Shown: positions 28,701 through 40,689 of the stretch, piece after piece
Layout: each line of letters opens with the position of its first letter
How positions within the stretch are numbered: the first letter of the stretch is position 1
Assembly: GCA_027625915.1 (NCBI GenBank)
Contig: JANTQA010000070.1
Coordinates: 11,599,001-11,663,000 of the forward strand
Reading direction: 5' to 3'
Length of the DNA: 64,000 nt
From: Anaeramoeba flamelloides
Lineage: Eukaryota > Metamonada > Anaeramoebidae
The notes under the pieces: model-generated
Databases searched by the model: none
What the model saw: only the letters and a program-made list of their open reading frames with translations
Told to the model about the DNA's origin: nothing
Program-made: the position numbers and the translations under genes

Positions 28701-29843
28701 AAATTGGCTTGAAGAGTTGCTCAATTGATATTATTTCAGTTTAAGAAATTTGAGTTTGAGATATTTTAATTGATCCCAAAAAATAAATTTAATATAATTT
28801 AAAATAAATTCCTTTTCCAGGCATTATTACGTTTATGTGATTTGAAAATTGAAATTTATTTCAAATTTTTTCAATAAAAGCAAGAAAAAATAATAAATAA
28901 AAAATAGAATTTCTTTTTAAGATCTCTTTTTGGTTTTTTTAGTTATAATTCTGTTCTAAAAATTCACAAAGGTAGTGTTTAAAATTTTACCTAAGATGAG
29001 ATTAATCCATGGAATTGGTCTTTCGTTAATCTGAGTTATTGGTAAATTACTGTAAATAGCCCAGAAAAAGTGAATAAAATCTTAATAAATCAATACTACT
29101 ATTCACTATTTCGTTGTGAGAAGTGGGGGTTTATAAAAAATAAAAACCCCACCAAAAAAACACCATTGTTTCGAAAAAAATAATTTATTAAAATCTTTGG
29201 TTCAAAGGATTTTTTAAACCTTAACTAATAAAAAAAGATAAAAATTTCTAATACCTGAGAAGAATTAATTTCAAATAGACCTCATGAAATCTTTTTTTTA
29301 AAGAAAATATTATTCGTTCATTTTTTAATTAATTTTTGCCAATTAGATAATGGCTTCAAATTAAATTTTAATTTTCGAAAAGTATGATCAGAATTTATCA
29401 AAATAACTTAAAAATAAAAGCTGGTTGAATAATAAATGTTTTTACAAGAATTGTCAATATGTTCAATTTAATTCAAAGACTGGGATTTCGAAATTCAATT
29501 GAAAAACGGATAGGATATTATCTTTTTTTTCTTGTGAAACTTTTTCTTTTTTTTGATGATTCATATCTCATCGAAAAGAATTTACCCTGTCAAAAAAAAA
29601 AATTATGAACAAATTCCCATTCGTCAAATAAGAAATTTATTTCTTTTGAAAACTCTTTGTCTAAAAGACAAAATAGGAAATTCTCCAAAATTTTTTAACA
29701 GGATCAGTTTGAATAAGAAAAAAAGAAAATCAAATCAAAGTGAAAGAAAAGAAAGACAAAAGAATTTGAGAAAACGTGAAAGAAGTGCAATAAAAAAACA
29801 AAAAATAATTTTTTTCCCATTTTTTTATTAATATTTTTTTTGG
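25741..29843. other. Gene-poor AT-rich intergenic region
   Basis: 4.1 kb without a supported gene. It holds a deletion copy of a dispersed repeat (26715-27170) and a small perfect hairpin, GTGGGGGTTT..AAAACCCCAC, near 29121-29151. The open frames at 27014-27283 (inside the repeat) and 29553-29831 (Lys/Arg-rich, directly upstream of the macroglobulin gene) lack recognisable domains. Confidence 0.55.
26715..27170. repeat. Dispersed repeat family 2, short (internally deleted) copy
   Basis: 26725-26960 matches 40710-40960 in the same order (GTAAAAAAAGTTAAAC, AAACCTGAAAACAAAAAGT, ATTATATTATTTTCAATCAA, GGAGATCT..AAATAATCAA). 26988-27150 matches 42243-42430 (GATAGTATTA..AAAACTGTTATT, CCCCAATTAAAA). 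The ~1.3 kb lying between these parts in the long copy is absent here, as in internally deleted nonautonomous transposons. Confidence 0.65.
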
Positions 29844-32800
29844 ATGACATCAAAAATAAAAACACCAGTATTTTCTCTTCCCGAAAATTATATGAGTGAG
29901 GAGAGATATTCTGTTCATGTTCAAACTGATAAACAACTGTACCAACCAGGAGAGTTAATGAATGTGAGGGGATTTGTTGTTCATTATTTAACAAATCGAA
30001 TGTATCCCAGTGGGCAAGATGAAAGGCTCGATCGGATTGTGGGGAAACCATTTTTTTGTTTATTAACCGCGCAAGGAGGGATAGTTCACCAGCAACAAAT
30101 AAAGAGAAGCGAAAATGGGGTCTTGTGCTTCCAGTATCGCATCCCGAAGCACACCAAGGGAGGAGAGTACCGTTGTGAAATCAAGCACCGTTTTGGCCTT
30201 GGCATCCCGACTGGGATAAGAAAGATTGAAATAAGGGAGTTCAGTGTTCCTACACTCAAAAAGGAGCTAACCTTTTTACAAAAAGGAGGGTATGGCTATG
30301 GAGAAAAAGTGAAGGCAGAATTGAAAATTGAAAGAGTTGAAGGTGGGTATCCTGCAAATGCGACTGTTGAGGCTGTGTGTGGCATTGATGGGATTCAAAT
30401 CTGGAAGGAAAGTTTCACGTTAACACAAAAAAACGAAGGGAAAATTACTTTTGAGTTCACCTTACCAAAAGAAATGAAGCAAGGGATTGGTGTCTTATAT
30501 TGCAAAATTAATGATGGCGGGAAAATCGAAAACGTTTCGAGAAGTCTTCCTCTTCTGAGTAAGAAGAAATCAACTGATCAATCAATTTCGAGCATGATTC
30601 CAATCAAGAGCCCACGACTAAGTGTCCACTTTTATCCAGAAGGGGGTGAATTAATCAATGGCTTGAACTGTCGGGTTTATTTTGAAATCCTAAATATGCT
30701 AAACCAGCCTGTTGATTTTTTCGGGAAACTGATCGCAAAAAGGAGAAAAATTGAAACCAATGAGTTAGTGATCGAAAAGGAAATAAAAATTGAAAAAGAG
30801 TATGGTGAAGATAAAGACAATAAACAAGAACAAGAAAAAACAAAAGAAAGCCTAACAGAAAATGATTTACCAATTGTTGAAATAAACTCCATTTTTGAAG
30901 GAAAAGGATCGTTTAGATTCATTCCACGTGAAGAATTTGACTATTATCTTAAAGTTGATACCCCCAAAGGTATTGATGAAACATATCAATTGCCAACTGC
31001 AATAAACAAGGGAATAACAATCTATGCAACGAAACCCAAATACGATTTCAAAAAGCCAATTACATTCCAAATTACATCCTCCGTGAGTGGGAATTATACT
31101 TTAAATTTGTATAAACGTGAGGTGGTCATTGATACCAAGCAACTGAAATTAGAAAAAGGTGTGCTCACAACTATTAATTTGGATCCAGACGAATTTGCTG
31201 GGATTTTACGATTAACGATTTTTGATGAGTCCAATAATTTACCGATTGCAGAAAGACTAGTTTTTGTTCAGCCCAGCAATCATATAAAAATCTTCATAAC
31301 ACCAAATAAGGACATCAAAAGTTACTATCCCGGTGATAAAGTTAAACTTGAAATAAGGACCACAGACAAAGATCTCAACCCGATTCCTACCTTCTGTTCA
31401 ATTAACGTTACTGATGATTCTGTTTATTCTTTACAAAGCAAGGAAAACTTGCCACCATCGTTACCTGAAATGATTTATTTAGAGAACGAAGTCAAAAATT
31501 TAATCAATAGTCATGAGTATTTAATCTATAATAATGATCAAGGAGATAAGAAATCCCAAAATATAGATTTGCTGTTGAGCATCCAGGGGTGGAGAAAATT
31601 CATTTATTATAAAAAGCCCCATGATTTAATTGTTGACGATCAAACAAAACGATTGACTGTTCTCAATTATGAACCAAAATTTAAATTAAAAATCAAAGTA
31701 ATCCATTTCGAACTTAATAAAGACAATAACACAGAGAATAAGGAAGAAACAGAAGAAAATAAAACGCAGTTTGAACTACAAGTTGATCCATATGACGATA
31801 TTATTCGAATCAAAAAAATGATTCAATTACAATTAAATTTACAGCACTTACAAGATACAGAATTATATTTTGAGGAGAAACTGTTAAGAAATGATCATAA
31901 AAATTGTCGTGAATATTTAATAAGGAATGGCTCAACAATAGTCTTTCATAATTACCAATCAAATTTGCCAAACAAAATTACTTTTAAACATAATTCTGAG
32001 ACATACAAATTGTCTGTATCCAAGGGGATCACTTTCAAGGAATTACTCAATTTTTTTGAAACCAAGCTAAATTTGTCGAATTATAAATTGTTGTTAAATG
32101 AAGACAAAAATTTAAGTCTGAATCAAAGTTGGGATCAATTATCGACTTTTGATTTGAATAAAGACTTTATTAAATTACAGATATCTTTAATGCGAATTAT
32201 TATCAAAACTCTGACAGGCAAATCTATTGACATTTTCGCCACGAAAAGTGATACCATTGACAATCTCAAGGCCATGATCCAAGATAAAGAAGGTATTCCA
32301 CCTGATCAGCAACGGCTGATCTTTGCAGGAAAACAATTAGAAGAGGGAAGGACTCTCTCGAATTACAATATCCAAAACGGATCAACCCTTCATTTAGTAT
32401 TAAGGCTACGTGGTGGTAATAATTATAATAATCTGAGTACCGTTGGCAATAATCAATTGCTATTTATAAGTACTTATTCTGGGAAATCTCTTTGTATACC
32501 CTATGAAAAAACAAACGCTGTGAAGGATGTTAAGGAAAAGATTTTCCAAAAAATTAAGATACCCCTTGAAGCACAGCGCTTGAGTTATCAAGGAAAGGAT
32601 TTGCAAAATGAATTAACATTATTCGACTATGGCATTACAAACCAGTCGATTGTTGATATCACTCTATTCCTGAAATTAAAAGGAGGGATGAAAATCTTTA
32701 TCGTTACACTCAGTGGAGAAACCATTGAACTTAGTGTTGCTCCAAACATGACAATTGAAACCATTAAAAGAAAAATCCAATTCAAAACTGAAATACCATA

Positions 32801-35378
32801 CGAAGAACAAAAATTGATTTTTGCCGGTAAAATGGTTAGTGACAACTATAAATTATCCGATTATAATATTCAAGATAATTCTAGTTTGCAGTTGGTAGTA
32901 AGATCAGGTGTCCCCATAAGATTCAATTCAGCTGCTGATTCCATTGATCACCAAGCGTCAATTAGCACTGTTGATCCAGATTTTGATGGATCTGATGAAA
33001 ATGATAAACGATATCTTAAATTTTGCCGGCAATATAGCCACCATTCCCAAATCAATAATTCGAAAAAGGCTAAAAATCATAATAGAAAAGATTTCACCCA
33101 AACATTATATTGGAATTCAAGTATTTTAACAACTCTAAATGGTGAGGAAAAGGAAATGGAAATTGAAAAGAAAGAGAGCACAGACATGAACACAGAGAAG
33201 GAAATTAAACAAGTCCAATATACCAATGAAATTGAATTTCAGTTATGTGATTCCATAACTTCCTTTCGAATATTTGTTGACAGTTATAGCCAGTCTGGGC
33301 TTGTTGGTTATAATTACGATCAGGTAATTTATTCCTCAAAGCAATTTTTCCTTTCACCACAATTGCCCTTAGAGACGAGCTTGAAGGATAAATTTGAAAT
33401 CCCAATTTTGTCGATTAATAATGTAAATGAAGCACTAAATTACGAAGTCCAAATCCGAATTCAAAAAGAAGGATCAAAAAGGTTTTTAAATTATAAAGAA
33501 AATCGCACAATAAATGGACAAGATCGGAATACCTTTTATACAAATTTCTTTTCGAATTCAAAAAAAGATGATGTTTTTAATTTCAGATTTAAAGCGATCA
33601 AAAAGGTTAGTGAAATTGCTGTGAAAGAAAAAGACAAAAAAAATCAATCACAAGAAGACGAGAAAGAAGAAATACACAAGGAGGGAGAAACTGTTTTGGA
33701 TCAAATCGAAAAGCAATTGAAAATAAAGACGTATGGTTTCCCACACCAAGAGAGTTATAATGGGATTATATCATCTGACCAAATCAAAACGCAAGCGTTT
33801 GTGCTTCCAAATAAGAATCAAATTACACAAGGATCATTGAATATTGAAATCAAATTTTATCCATCCACATTATCCAATTTACTAGACTCAGTGAAATCAT
33901 TAATAAGAAAGCCATATGGTTGCTTTGAACAAACTTCAAGCGTAATGTATCCAATGATACTAGCAAAGCAATTTTTACAAAATGTGGACAATTTTAAGGA
34001 CGATCGCACAATTGATTTGATCATGCATCACTTAGATCATGGATATAAAAAAATAATTCAATTTGAATGCAAAAATGGTGGATTTTCTTGGTTTGGGGAT
34101 GAACCAGCACATGAGGCGTTGACAGCGATGGGCTATTTAGAATTTTTAGAACTATCCAAATTTTATCCTATTGACTTTAAAATGCTATTAAGAACAAAGA
34201 ATTGGCTTTTGAAACGACAGCAAAAAGACGGTGGGTTTAAAAGAAGTAAACAGAAACTGGACTCATTTGGTAGAGCGCCAAGTTATATCACAGATGCCTA
34301 TATTGTTTGGTCATTAAGCCAAACTGATATCAATATCTCTTCTATAAAGAAAAGTATCAATAAATTGAATTTGGATGCCAAAGAAAAATATTCTCAAGAT
34401 CCTTACTACATTGCTCTTATTGCCTTAATTAACTTCAATTGTAAATTGAAGGAAAATGCATTGGAATGGGCAAAGTGTTTGAAAAGCTTCCAGATAGAGG
34501 AGGGCAAAATTGAAAGATCCATTACATCAATTACTTCTTCAATTGAAAGAAATTTAGATATCGAGACATCTGCATTGACCTGCCTCTGTTGGTTAAATTT
34601 CCCAAAGCTGTTCCAACGTGAAATAAACAAACTTTACCTTTGGCTCTTTTCTAATTGTAAGAACGGTGCATTTGGTTCGACACAATCAACAGTTCTGACA
34701 ATTAAGGCAATAAATAAATTCTCTCAAGTGAAAAGGCAAAATGAAGTTCAAAACAATGAAAAAAATGTCTCCACTTTCATCAAATTTAACAATAAACCGG
34801 AAAAATTATATCAAATAAAGCCAAGACATTACGATGTCAAAACAATCAATCTTAATAATCAGGCCATAAACCACCCCAATGATAATAGAATACAATTGCG
34901 TATCAAAAACAGTAACCCAATGAAATATTCGGTGAATATTAATTATAAAACATTGGAACCTATAATCGACAATTTATGCCATCTATCCTTCTCCTCAAAA
35001 TTGATTGAAAAGGTGGTAACATTGGGGGATATAACACAGATGAACTGTAAATTGGTTAATAAAACCAACCAATTATTTGGCATGGCAGTGGCAATACTCG
35101 GAATTCCAGGTGGATTAGAACCCAGAATAGACCAAATCAAAGAACTTGTCATTCAAAACATAATTGATTACTATGAATTTTTCGGACCTCGCCAAGTCGT
35201 CTTTTATTGGAAAGCATTAAAACCAAATGCTGAAATCGAATTCAAATTGGATTTAATTGCTAAATTTCCTGGATATTTTATTTCTCCAGTTTCTAGGGCC
35301 TATCTTTATTATGGTGATGATCATAAGGCTTGGGGTAAACAATCAGAAATTAAAATAATAAAAAAAAAAAAAAAATAA
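29844..35378 (+). CDS. Alpha-2-macroglobulin with embedded ubiquitin-like array
   Basis: Single-exon, 1844 residues. Macroglobulin domains start at once ([20 protein letters not shown], residues ~27-46); more MG-type repeats follow ([35 protein letters not shown]) to the bacterial-style SIQGWRKF (~575). Residues ~613-1022 are five beta-grasp domains: two diverged, one 76-residue ubiquitin (783-858), one ending KLKGG (870-948) and one from [15 protein letters not shown] (949-1022). Then come the A2M signature region (~1081-1150; [25 protein letters not shown]), thioester motif [10 protein letters not shown] (C1360, Q1363; cf. bacterial PYGCxEQT), an alpha-alpha toroid ([20 protein letters not shown]) and a C-terminal MG domain ending in poly-Lys. 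The family traps proteases after bait cleavage. Here the Ubl array fills the bait slot. No signal peptide is visible: an in-frame stop lies just upstream with no AG acceptor between. It is probably cytosolic, and function is inferred only. Confidence 0.93.
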   Translation: MTSKIKTPVFSLPENYMSEERYSVHVQTDKQLYQPGELMNVRGFVVHYLTNRMYPSGQDERLDRIVGKPFFCLLTAQGGIVHQQQIKRSENGVLCFQYRIPKHTKGGEYRCEIKHRFGLGIPTGIRKIEIREFSVPTLKKELTFLQKGGYGYGEKVKAELKIERVEGGYPANATVEAVCGIDGIQIWKESFTLTQKNEGKITFEFTLPKEMKQGIGVLYCKINDGGKIENVSRSLPLLSKKKSTDQSISSMIPIKSPRLSVHFYPEGGELINGLNCRVYFEILNMLNQPVDFFGKLIAKRRKIETNELVIEKEIKIEKEYGEDKDNKQEQEKTKESLTENDLPIVEINSIFEGKGSFRFIPREEFDYYLKVDTPKGIDETYQLPTAINKGITIYATKPKYDFKKPITFQITSSVSGNYTLNLYKREVVIDTKQLKLEKGVLTTINLDPDEFAGILRLTIFDESNNLPIAERLVFVQPSNHIKIFITPNKDIKSYYPGDKVKLEIRTTDKDLNPIPTFCSINVTDDSVYSLQSKENLPPSLPEMIYLENEVKNLINSHEYLIYNNDQGDKKSQNIDLLLSIQGWRKFIYYKKPHDLIVDDQTKRLTVLNYEPKFKLKIKVIHFELNKDNNTENKEETEENKTQFELQVDPYDDIIRIKKMIQLQLNLQHLQDTELYFEEKLLRNDHKNCREYLIRNGSTIVFHNYQSNLPNKITFKHNSETYKLSVSKGITFKELLNFFETKLNLSNYKLLLNEDKNLSLNQSWDQLSTFDLNKDFIKLQISLMRIIIKTLTGKSIDIFATKSDTIDNLKAMIQDKEGIPPDQQRLIFAGKQLEEGRTLSNYNIQNGSTLHLVLRLRGGNNYNNLSTVGNNQLLFISTYSGKSLCIPYEKTNAVKDVKEKIFQKIKIPLEAQRLSYQGKDLQNELTLFDYGITNQSIVDITLFLKLKGGMKIFIVTLSGETIELSVAPNMTIETIKRKIQFKTEIPYEEQKLIFAGKMVSDNYKLSDYNIQDNSSLQLVVRSGVPIRFNSAADSIDHQASISTVDPDFDGSDENDKRYLKFCRQYSHHSQINNSKKAKNHNRKDFTQTLYWNSSILTTLNGEEKEMEIEKKESTDMNTEKEIKQVQYTNEIEFQLCDSITSFRIFVDSYSQSGLVGYNYDQVIYSSKQFFLSPQLPLETSLKDKFEIPILSINNVNEALNYEVQIRIQKEGSKRFLNYKENRTINGQDRNTFYTNFFSNSKKDDVFNFRFKAIKKVSEIAVKEKDKKNQSQEDEKEEIHKEGETVLDQIEKQLKIKTYGFPHQESYNGIISSDQIKTQAFVLPNKNQITQGSLNIEIKFYPSTLSNLLDSVKSLIRKPYGCFEQTSSVMYPMILAKQFLQNVDNFKDDRTIDLIMHHLDHGYKKIIQFECKNGGFSWFGDEPAHEALTAMGYLEFLELSKFYPIDFKMLLRTKNWLLKRQQKDGGFKRSKQKLDSFGRAPSYITDAYIVWSLSQTDINISSIKKSINKLNLDAKEKYSQDPYYIALIALINFNCKLKENALEWAKCLKSFQIEEGKIERSITSITSSIERNLDIETSALTCLCWLNFPKLFQREINKLYLWLFSNCKNGAFGSTQSTVLTIKAINKFSQVKRQNEVQNNEKNVSTFIKFNNKPEKLYQIKPRHYDVKTINLNNQAINHPNDNRIQLRIKNSNPMKYSVNINYKTLEPIIDNLCHLSFSSKLIEKVVTLGDITQMNCKLVNKTNQLFGMAVAILGIPGGLEPRIDQIKELVIQNIIDYYEFFGPRQVVFYWKALKPNAEIEFKLDLIAKFPGYFISPVSRAYLYYGDDHKAWGKQSEIKIIKKKKK
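32190..32417 (+). other. In-frame 76-codon ubiquitin domain inside the alpha-2-macroglobulin gene
   Basis: Exactly 76 codons, from [16 protein letters not shown] to LVLRLRGG. By hand count 59 of 76 residues match standard ubiquitin. Retained: L8, I44, H68, V70 (hydrophobic patch), K6, K11, K27, K33, K48 and the LRLRGG tail. Changed: K63 to N, K29 to M, and most of residues 14-19. The tail continues directly into NNYNN, so a ubiquitin-specific protease could in principle cut there. Confidence 0.95.
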
Positions 35379-37884
35379 TAATTAACAAAAAGTAATTTCA
35401 ATAATATCTCATTCATACATTATATTTTAAATTTTGTGGAAAAATCACATGTTTTATCGTCAAAATCTTGGAAACTTTTTAAAAGTGTCTTTTTTGATTC
35501 CAATGGGAAGGGATTGAGATTAAAAGTTTTTTGATCTAATAATTTTTTAAAATAAAATTTTCTCATTTTCCAGGTACTTTACCCTTTTTTTTTTTGTTTA
35601 TGTTAATTCTGTTTGATTTATTGTGATTCTTATTATATTAAAATTTGATTTCTTTCTTTTTTTTTTTGTAATTTGAGTCGTTTTGATACAATTCAAAAAA
35701 CGCCTGTTTTTATCAATCCATGGAAATACAATTTTTTCATTTTCTCTTTTGTAACCTTTATGGAATTGTAAATCTGAAGTGTCAAGTCATTAGAGTGAAA
35801 AAATGATTTTTTGAAATTGAAAAAAAAAAAAATTTGTAATTTTTATGACGACTAAATGTCAATTAAAAATATACCAACCTATGAGGTACAATAGATCTCT
35901 GTAAAATCAAGAATGAAAATTTCTTCTATTTTTTGAAAAAAATGTATATCGCAATTTAAATGATTGTGAAATTTACAATATTTGAAAACAGCTATGTCAA
36001 GTTTCAAAGTGTCATCTCTATGATACTCAATAAGATCTCCAAGATTTTTTTTTTTTTCATTACTTAAGTGAGTTATCTTTATCGAATGAGTCTTATAAAA
36101 TTCTTACTGGGTAAAAATTTAGAGGGTTACACAATAACAATAAATTGGATTAAAACCAATAAAATTGATTTATCTACTTTAAGAAAACAATTACTTTTAA
36201 ATCGTAGAAATTTATATATACCATTTTTTAAACATTTTGACTCACTTTATAAAGTTGATGAAAGTTGTTTTGGGAGTTTTACAATATTCTTATCAAAAAA
36301 AAAATTTTTAAATTTTTAGATCAGGAATCATTTTTTCTGATTTTTTGCAAATTTTAGTTATACTTTTTCAATAATTTTTGTTTTCCTTTTTCAAATTTGT
36401 TCTAATTTTTATCAATTTTTTTTTTTCTTTTTCTTTTTTTTTCTTTTAAATTTTTCGATATTTTTCTTTTTTTCTTCTTGGTACTTTTTTTTTACAAAAT
36501 ATCAAGTGGAAAAAAAAAAAGATCTTCAAAAAGATAAAATAATCGTTGAGAAAATTGAGGGTCTATATGGTCTTTTAAAATGAATTTAATTATTGGTAAA
36601 AAATCTAGTAGTTAACTTTTTTTCAGTGGAAGTTCAAGAAATAAAAAATCCATAATGGTAATTTCAAAAATTGTGACTCACTTTTTTTTATAATTTTTGC
36701 TTTTATTTTTTTTATTTTTAAAATATCAGGTTTTTATAGATTTAGAATGGTTTAAAAGTGAATTAAATATCAGATATAAATATTAATTTGTTGTGATTCA
36801 ATACTAAAGGATTTTTTTTTTTTCAATTTATTATTTCATGGTGAGTAACAATTTTTGAAATGGTGTTTACTTTCAAATGACAAATGTTCGTTTTTTGTAC
36901 ATTTTATTTAGTTTTATATGTTATTTTGATGTATAAATTATATATTTGATAACCCTAATTTTCTTTTTGATAGAAAAACGAAAAAGATAAAAAAGGAAAA
37001 CAAAAAAATGAAAAAATAATTTCCAACAAGTAAAAATATAATACCTTTCTGTTTATCATATTTAGTATGAGAATATTTATTTTGGATTCTTATGTTATCT
37101 CATCAAAGCGTGATATATTGACGCAAACTAAACAAGAAAAAATAATAAAAAACATCAATTGGGTAAAAATTCTATTTTAAAATATTTTGATAAATATTAG
37201 AGCTTTATCAAAAAGATTCTAAGTACTTTTTTTTTCTTTCATAAATTTAATTTTAATGATTATTATTTTATGAATTACAAAAAAATATATTTTTGCTAGA
37301 AATTAAGTAAAAAATTAATTATTACAACTTTAATGAAATATTTTTGATGTGGACCTATCATGAATTTACAAATTAAAAACGAGAATAATCTTATTTTGGT
37401 ATCAAAAAAATAAAAAGAAGAATTATAGTTAAGACAAACTTACTCTACAATTCAAAGTTTTATGAACTATTTTAAATTGTTTTTTTTTTTTACCTTTATA
37501 TTTTCTTATACTTTAAATGTTTTTAGCAATACTAAGGAATTACAATATAAATATTTTAAACTTTGAAAGAATATCCGAATAATTAATTTTATAAAAAGAG
37601 TCATTCAGAAACTAAATAATTTTTAAAAAATAAAAATCTCAATATAAAATGAAAATTTTGAGGAAAAAATTACTGTTGCCTAAAATCTTCTCTCTCTATA
37701 ATTCTTTATCCAAAAGTAATTTGAAGAATTTAAGATCAAAGTTTTCCATCCAAATTATTTTGTTTTTTCTACAAACTGGTTATTATTTCCATTAATTAAC
37801 AAACTGGAAATTTTGATTTTTATTTTTGTTTTTTTTTTGATTTTGAAGGGAGGAAATTATTTTTCTCATGTGTACCGAAATGTT

Positions 37885-38235
37885 TTTTTTAATTTAAGAA
37901 ATAACCCGAAATTTTATTTAATTTTCTGTTTATTTCGGAAATTAAAAAAAGAAGCTTTTAGGTTTTCCAGAATTTAAAAGAATTGAGTAAAATCTTTGAT
38001 TTTATTCTATTCTGTTAAATTCTGAAAAAACGCTGTTAAGTTTTCTTGAGTTTTCTGTTTATTTGAAAAATCTAAAGATTTTCATTATGTTTAGTTTACT
38101 TTTCGAAATAAACCGAAAATTTATTAAAATTTTCTGTTTATTTCAAAACCTAAAAAAAACCTAGAACACTTCACAAATAAAACATAAAACCTCAAGAAAA
38201 TCTAGGTACTCTATGGCACTTGACGGCACTTCCCT
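37885..38235. repeat. Modular palindromic repeat, copy 2
   Basis: Module order P2, P1, P2: AATTTAAGAAATAA..AATTTTCTGTTTATTTC, then GGTTTTCCAGAATTTAAAAG with its imperfect inverse, then CGAAATAAACCGAAAATTT with AAATTTTCTGTTTATTTC. It ends with AAAACCTCAAGAAAATCTAG followed by GGCACTTGACGGCACTT, the same tag that ends copy 1. Confidence 0.75.
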
Positions 38236-38604
38236 AATTTCTAAATTTTTGTTGAGAAATTTTAACAGAGAATCATAATTTTCTTTATCATTAATCAATG
38301 ACAAGATGCATAATGAAACTTTATTTTGAATAATATCAAGAATATTATTCTTTATTTATTATTTTTGGTTATTTGTATTAATTCTTTTATCCAAATTTTT
38401 CGATTTTTTTCATAGAACGGGTAGTCCGATAAAAAAAAATGATCGATACCTTCATCTATTTCTGAGTTATTTTATTTTTTGCACATATTACACCATTTTG
38501 TTTTTATTTTATTCATATCATAAACATAGGAATATCTGTTTAAATAATTTGTGAAGTTTCGTAATTTTAAAATTGAAGTTGATCCTTTCCATTTTACATA
38601 TTTT

Positions 38605-38792
38605 TTGTCGTTAGGTTTTTTTTTAATTTAAGAAATAAACAGAAAATTTATAAAATTTTCTATTTATTTCAAAAATTAAAAAAAGAAGCCGTTAGGTTCT
38701 TTCTTTTCCAGAATTCAAAAGAATTGAGTAAAATCTTTGATTTTTCTCAATTCTTTTGAATTCTGGAAAAGCTAGGCACTTGACGACACGAC
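38605..38792. repeat. Modular palindromic repeat, copy 3
   Basis: The tidiest copy: GTCGTTAGG, a P2 palindrome (AAATAAACAGAAAATTT and inverse), CCGTTAGG, then a near-perfect P1 palindrome (TTTTCCAGAATTCAAAAG plus AATTGAGTAAAATC and the inverse ending GAATTCTGGAAAA), then GCTAGGCACTTGACGACAC. The P1 arms here are almost perfect over ~30 bp. Confidence 0.8.
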
Positions 38793-39112
38793 TATTTATT
38801 TTATTGTTATATCTAATAATTTTTAAATATTCTTGACCTCTCCATCCAGAACAATTTATTATTAAGTTTTCTCTAAATTGGTTTAAATTTAATTCTAATA
38901 ATTTTAAAGTGTCTATTTCTCAATTAATATTTTCATTGTACTTTTTTGAAAACCTTAAAATTTTTGATATAGATACAAAAATTTTGATTTTTAATCAGAT
39001 GAAAACATTTCTTTCTCTAGTTTTTTTTTTACCTTTTAAGTTACAAAATTATTTTTATTTATTGTTCCTTTCAAAAAAATAGGAAAATTACTTATCTTAA
39101 TATAAAATCAAT

Positions 39113-39114
<2 letters not shown>

Positions 39115-39142
<28 letters not shown>
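39115..39142. repeat. AT dinucleotide microsatellite
   Basis: About 14 uninterrupted AT units in noncoding DNA. Confidence 0.9.
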
Positions 39143-39145
<3 letters not shown>

Positions 39146-40205
39146 GTTATTCTATCTTTTATTATTGGTATTCTTTTTATTTTTTAATTTGGAAATTCGA
39201 TCTTTATTGCTCCTTATTTCAATAAACCAATAAATAAAAATTAAAAATTATAATTTTCAAATGTTTATTAAAGTGGGTATTTGTGAAAAATTTTGAATTT
39301 TATTTAAAAAATTAAGGATATTAAAATTCAATTTCTTTGTTATAATCAAATATCAAGAAAGATAAAAAAAAAAAAAACAATTCTCGAAAAAATATTCCAG
39401 GAAAAATATTTGAAATTAATTTCCATATTATGCTAATATTTGAATTTTGTTGAATGATCATAAATGTTTTCAACCAAACCTTTCCCTTTTTTAGCCCCTC
39501 TATAAACTAATTCTGTAACCTATTAATTTGAATTTTATAAGAAAAAAACAAATTTTTTTATAATAAAAATATAAATATAAGAATATAAATATGTAATTAA
39601 TTAGTAATTAAATAATTTTTAAAAAAAAATAGAAAAAAAAAAAAAAATTAAGAATAAAAGTATAAAATTTAAAAATTAAAAGCCGAAAGAAAGACAAGAT
39701 TCAATATCCGTCATAACCTTCAACAATAAAATAAATTATTTGGGAAAAACGAACAAAAAAAATTTTTTTTTTTAACGTTTTTGAAATTGTTATTCTTTGT
39801 GTTTTAACTTTCTAAAACCAGGAAAAAAAAAACAAGATAATCGTAAAAATACTAAAACCGTGATTATTTTTCGCACAAATAGTCGCAATTTTCGAAATTT
39901 GTGAGATAATCGATCGTGAAAATGTGTTCTACAATACACTTCGTGACACATTGTTTCTTTCATTTTTTTCCAATTTTAAAGTGTGTCAAAAAGCGGAAAT
40001 AAAATTTTTCAAAAAATAAGTTTACAACATAATATGGTATAAAATTGATAACAATTTTGTAGTTTTCACTTTTTTGACACAGCAACACATTAATTGACGA
40101 TTTCACTAAGTAAATGTTTATATGTGTATTAGTATTTAAATTTAGTTCTTGATGATTTCAAATCATTAACTGTTTTCAAAATATAATAGTTAAATATGAA
40201 TCTTT

Positions 40206-40238
<33 letters not shown>

Positions 40239-40689
40239 GAGAGAAATTTTTTAATAATCTTTTTTTGTTTAGTCTTCGCAAAAAGGTAAACTTAACATTT
40301 CTAGAATAGTGTTAATTAAAAAATAAATTGAACAATATTTTTATTTATCTTTTCAAAAAGAATTGCTGTTAAATTCTAAATTTAAAAAAATTTATTTTTA
40401 TTTCTAAGTTCAATATAAAAAAACAAAATTAAGGAGATGATTTTCGTTTTTAATATCGTTTGTGGAGATCTTTTTTTCTTTTGCGTATTATGATGAAACA
40501 AAAGTTTTTTGAGAAATTTGCAAATTAAAATTTTTCATTAATTAATTGGAAAATGGCAGTAAAGTTATTTTAAAAAAGCGAGGAACTAAAATTTTAAAAA
40601 GTGTTGATCAAACTGTTTGTTTCACCTTTTTTAAGTTGTTTTGGTGACCGTTTTAAAAACTTTGGTTCCTCAATTTTTCCAAATGGCTG

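Noticed and set aside
29121-29151. Hairpin GTGGGGGTTT..AAAACCCCAC as a terminator
   Set aside because: This is a eukaryotic genome and no gene ends nearby; probably just a small palindrome.
36068-36319. 83-codon open frame as a gene
   Set aside because: No domain, A/T-driven composition, no splice partners and no homologue recognised by eye.
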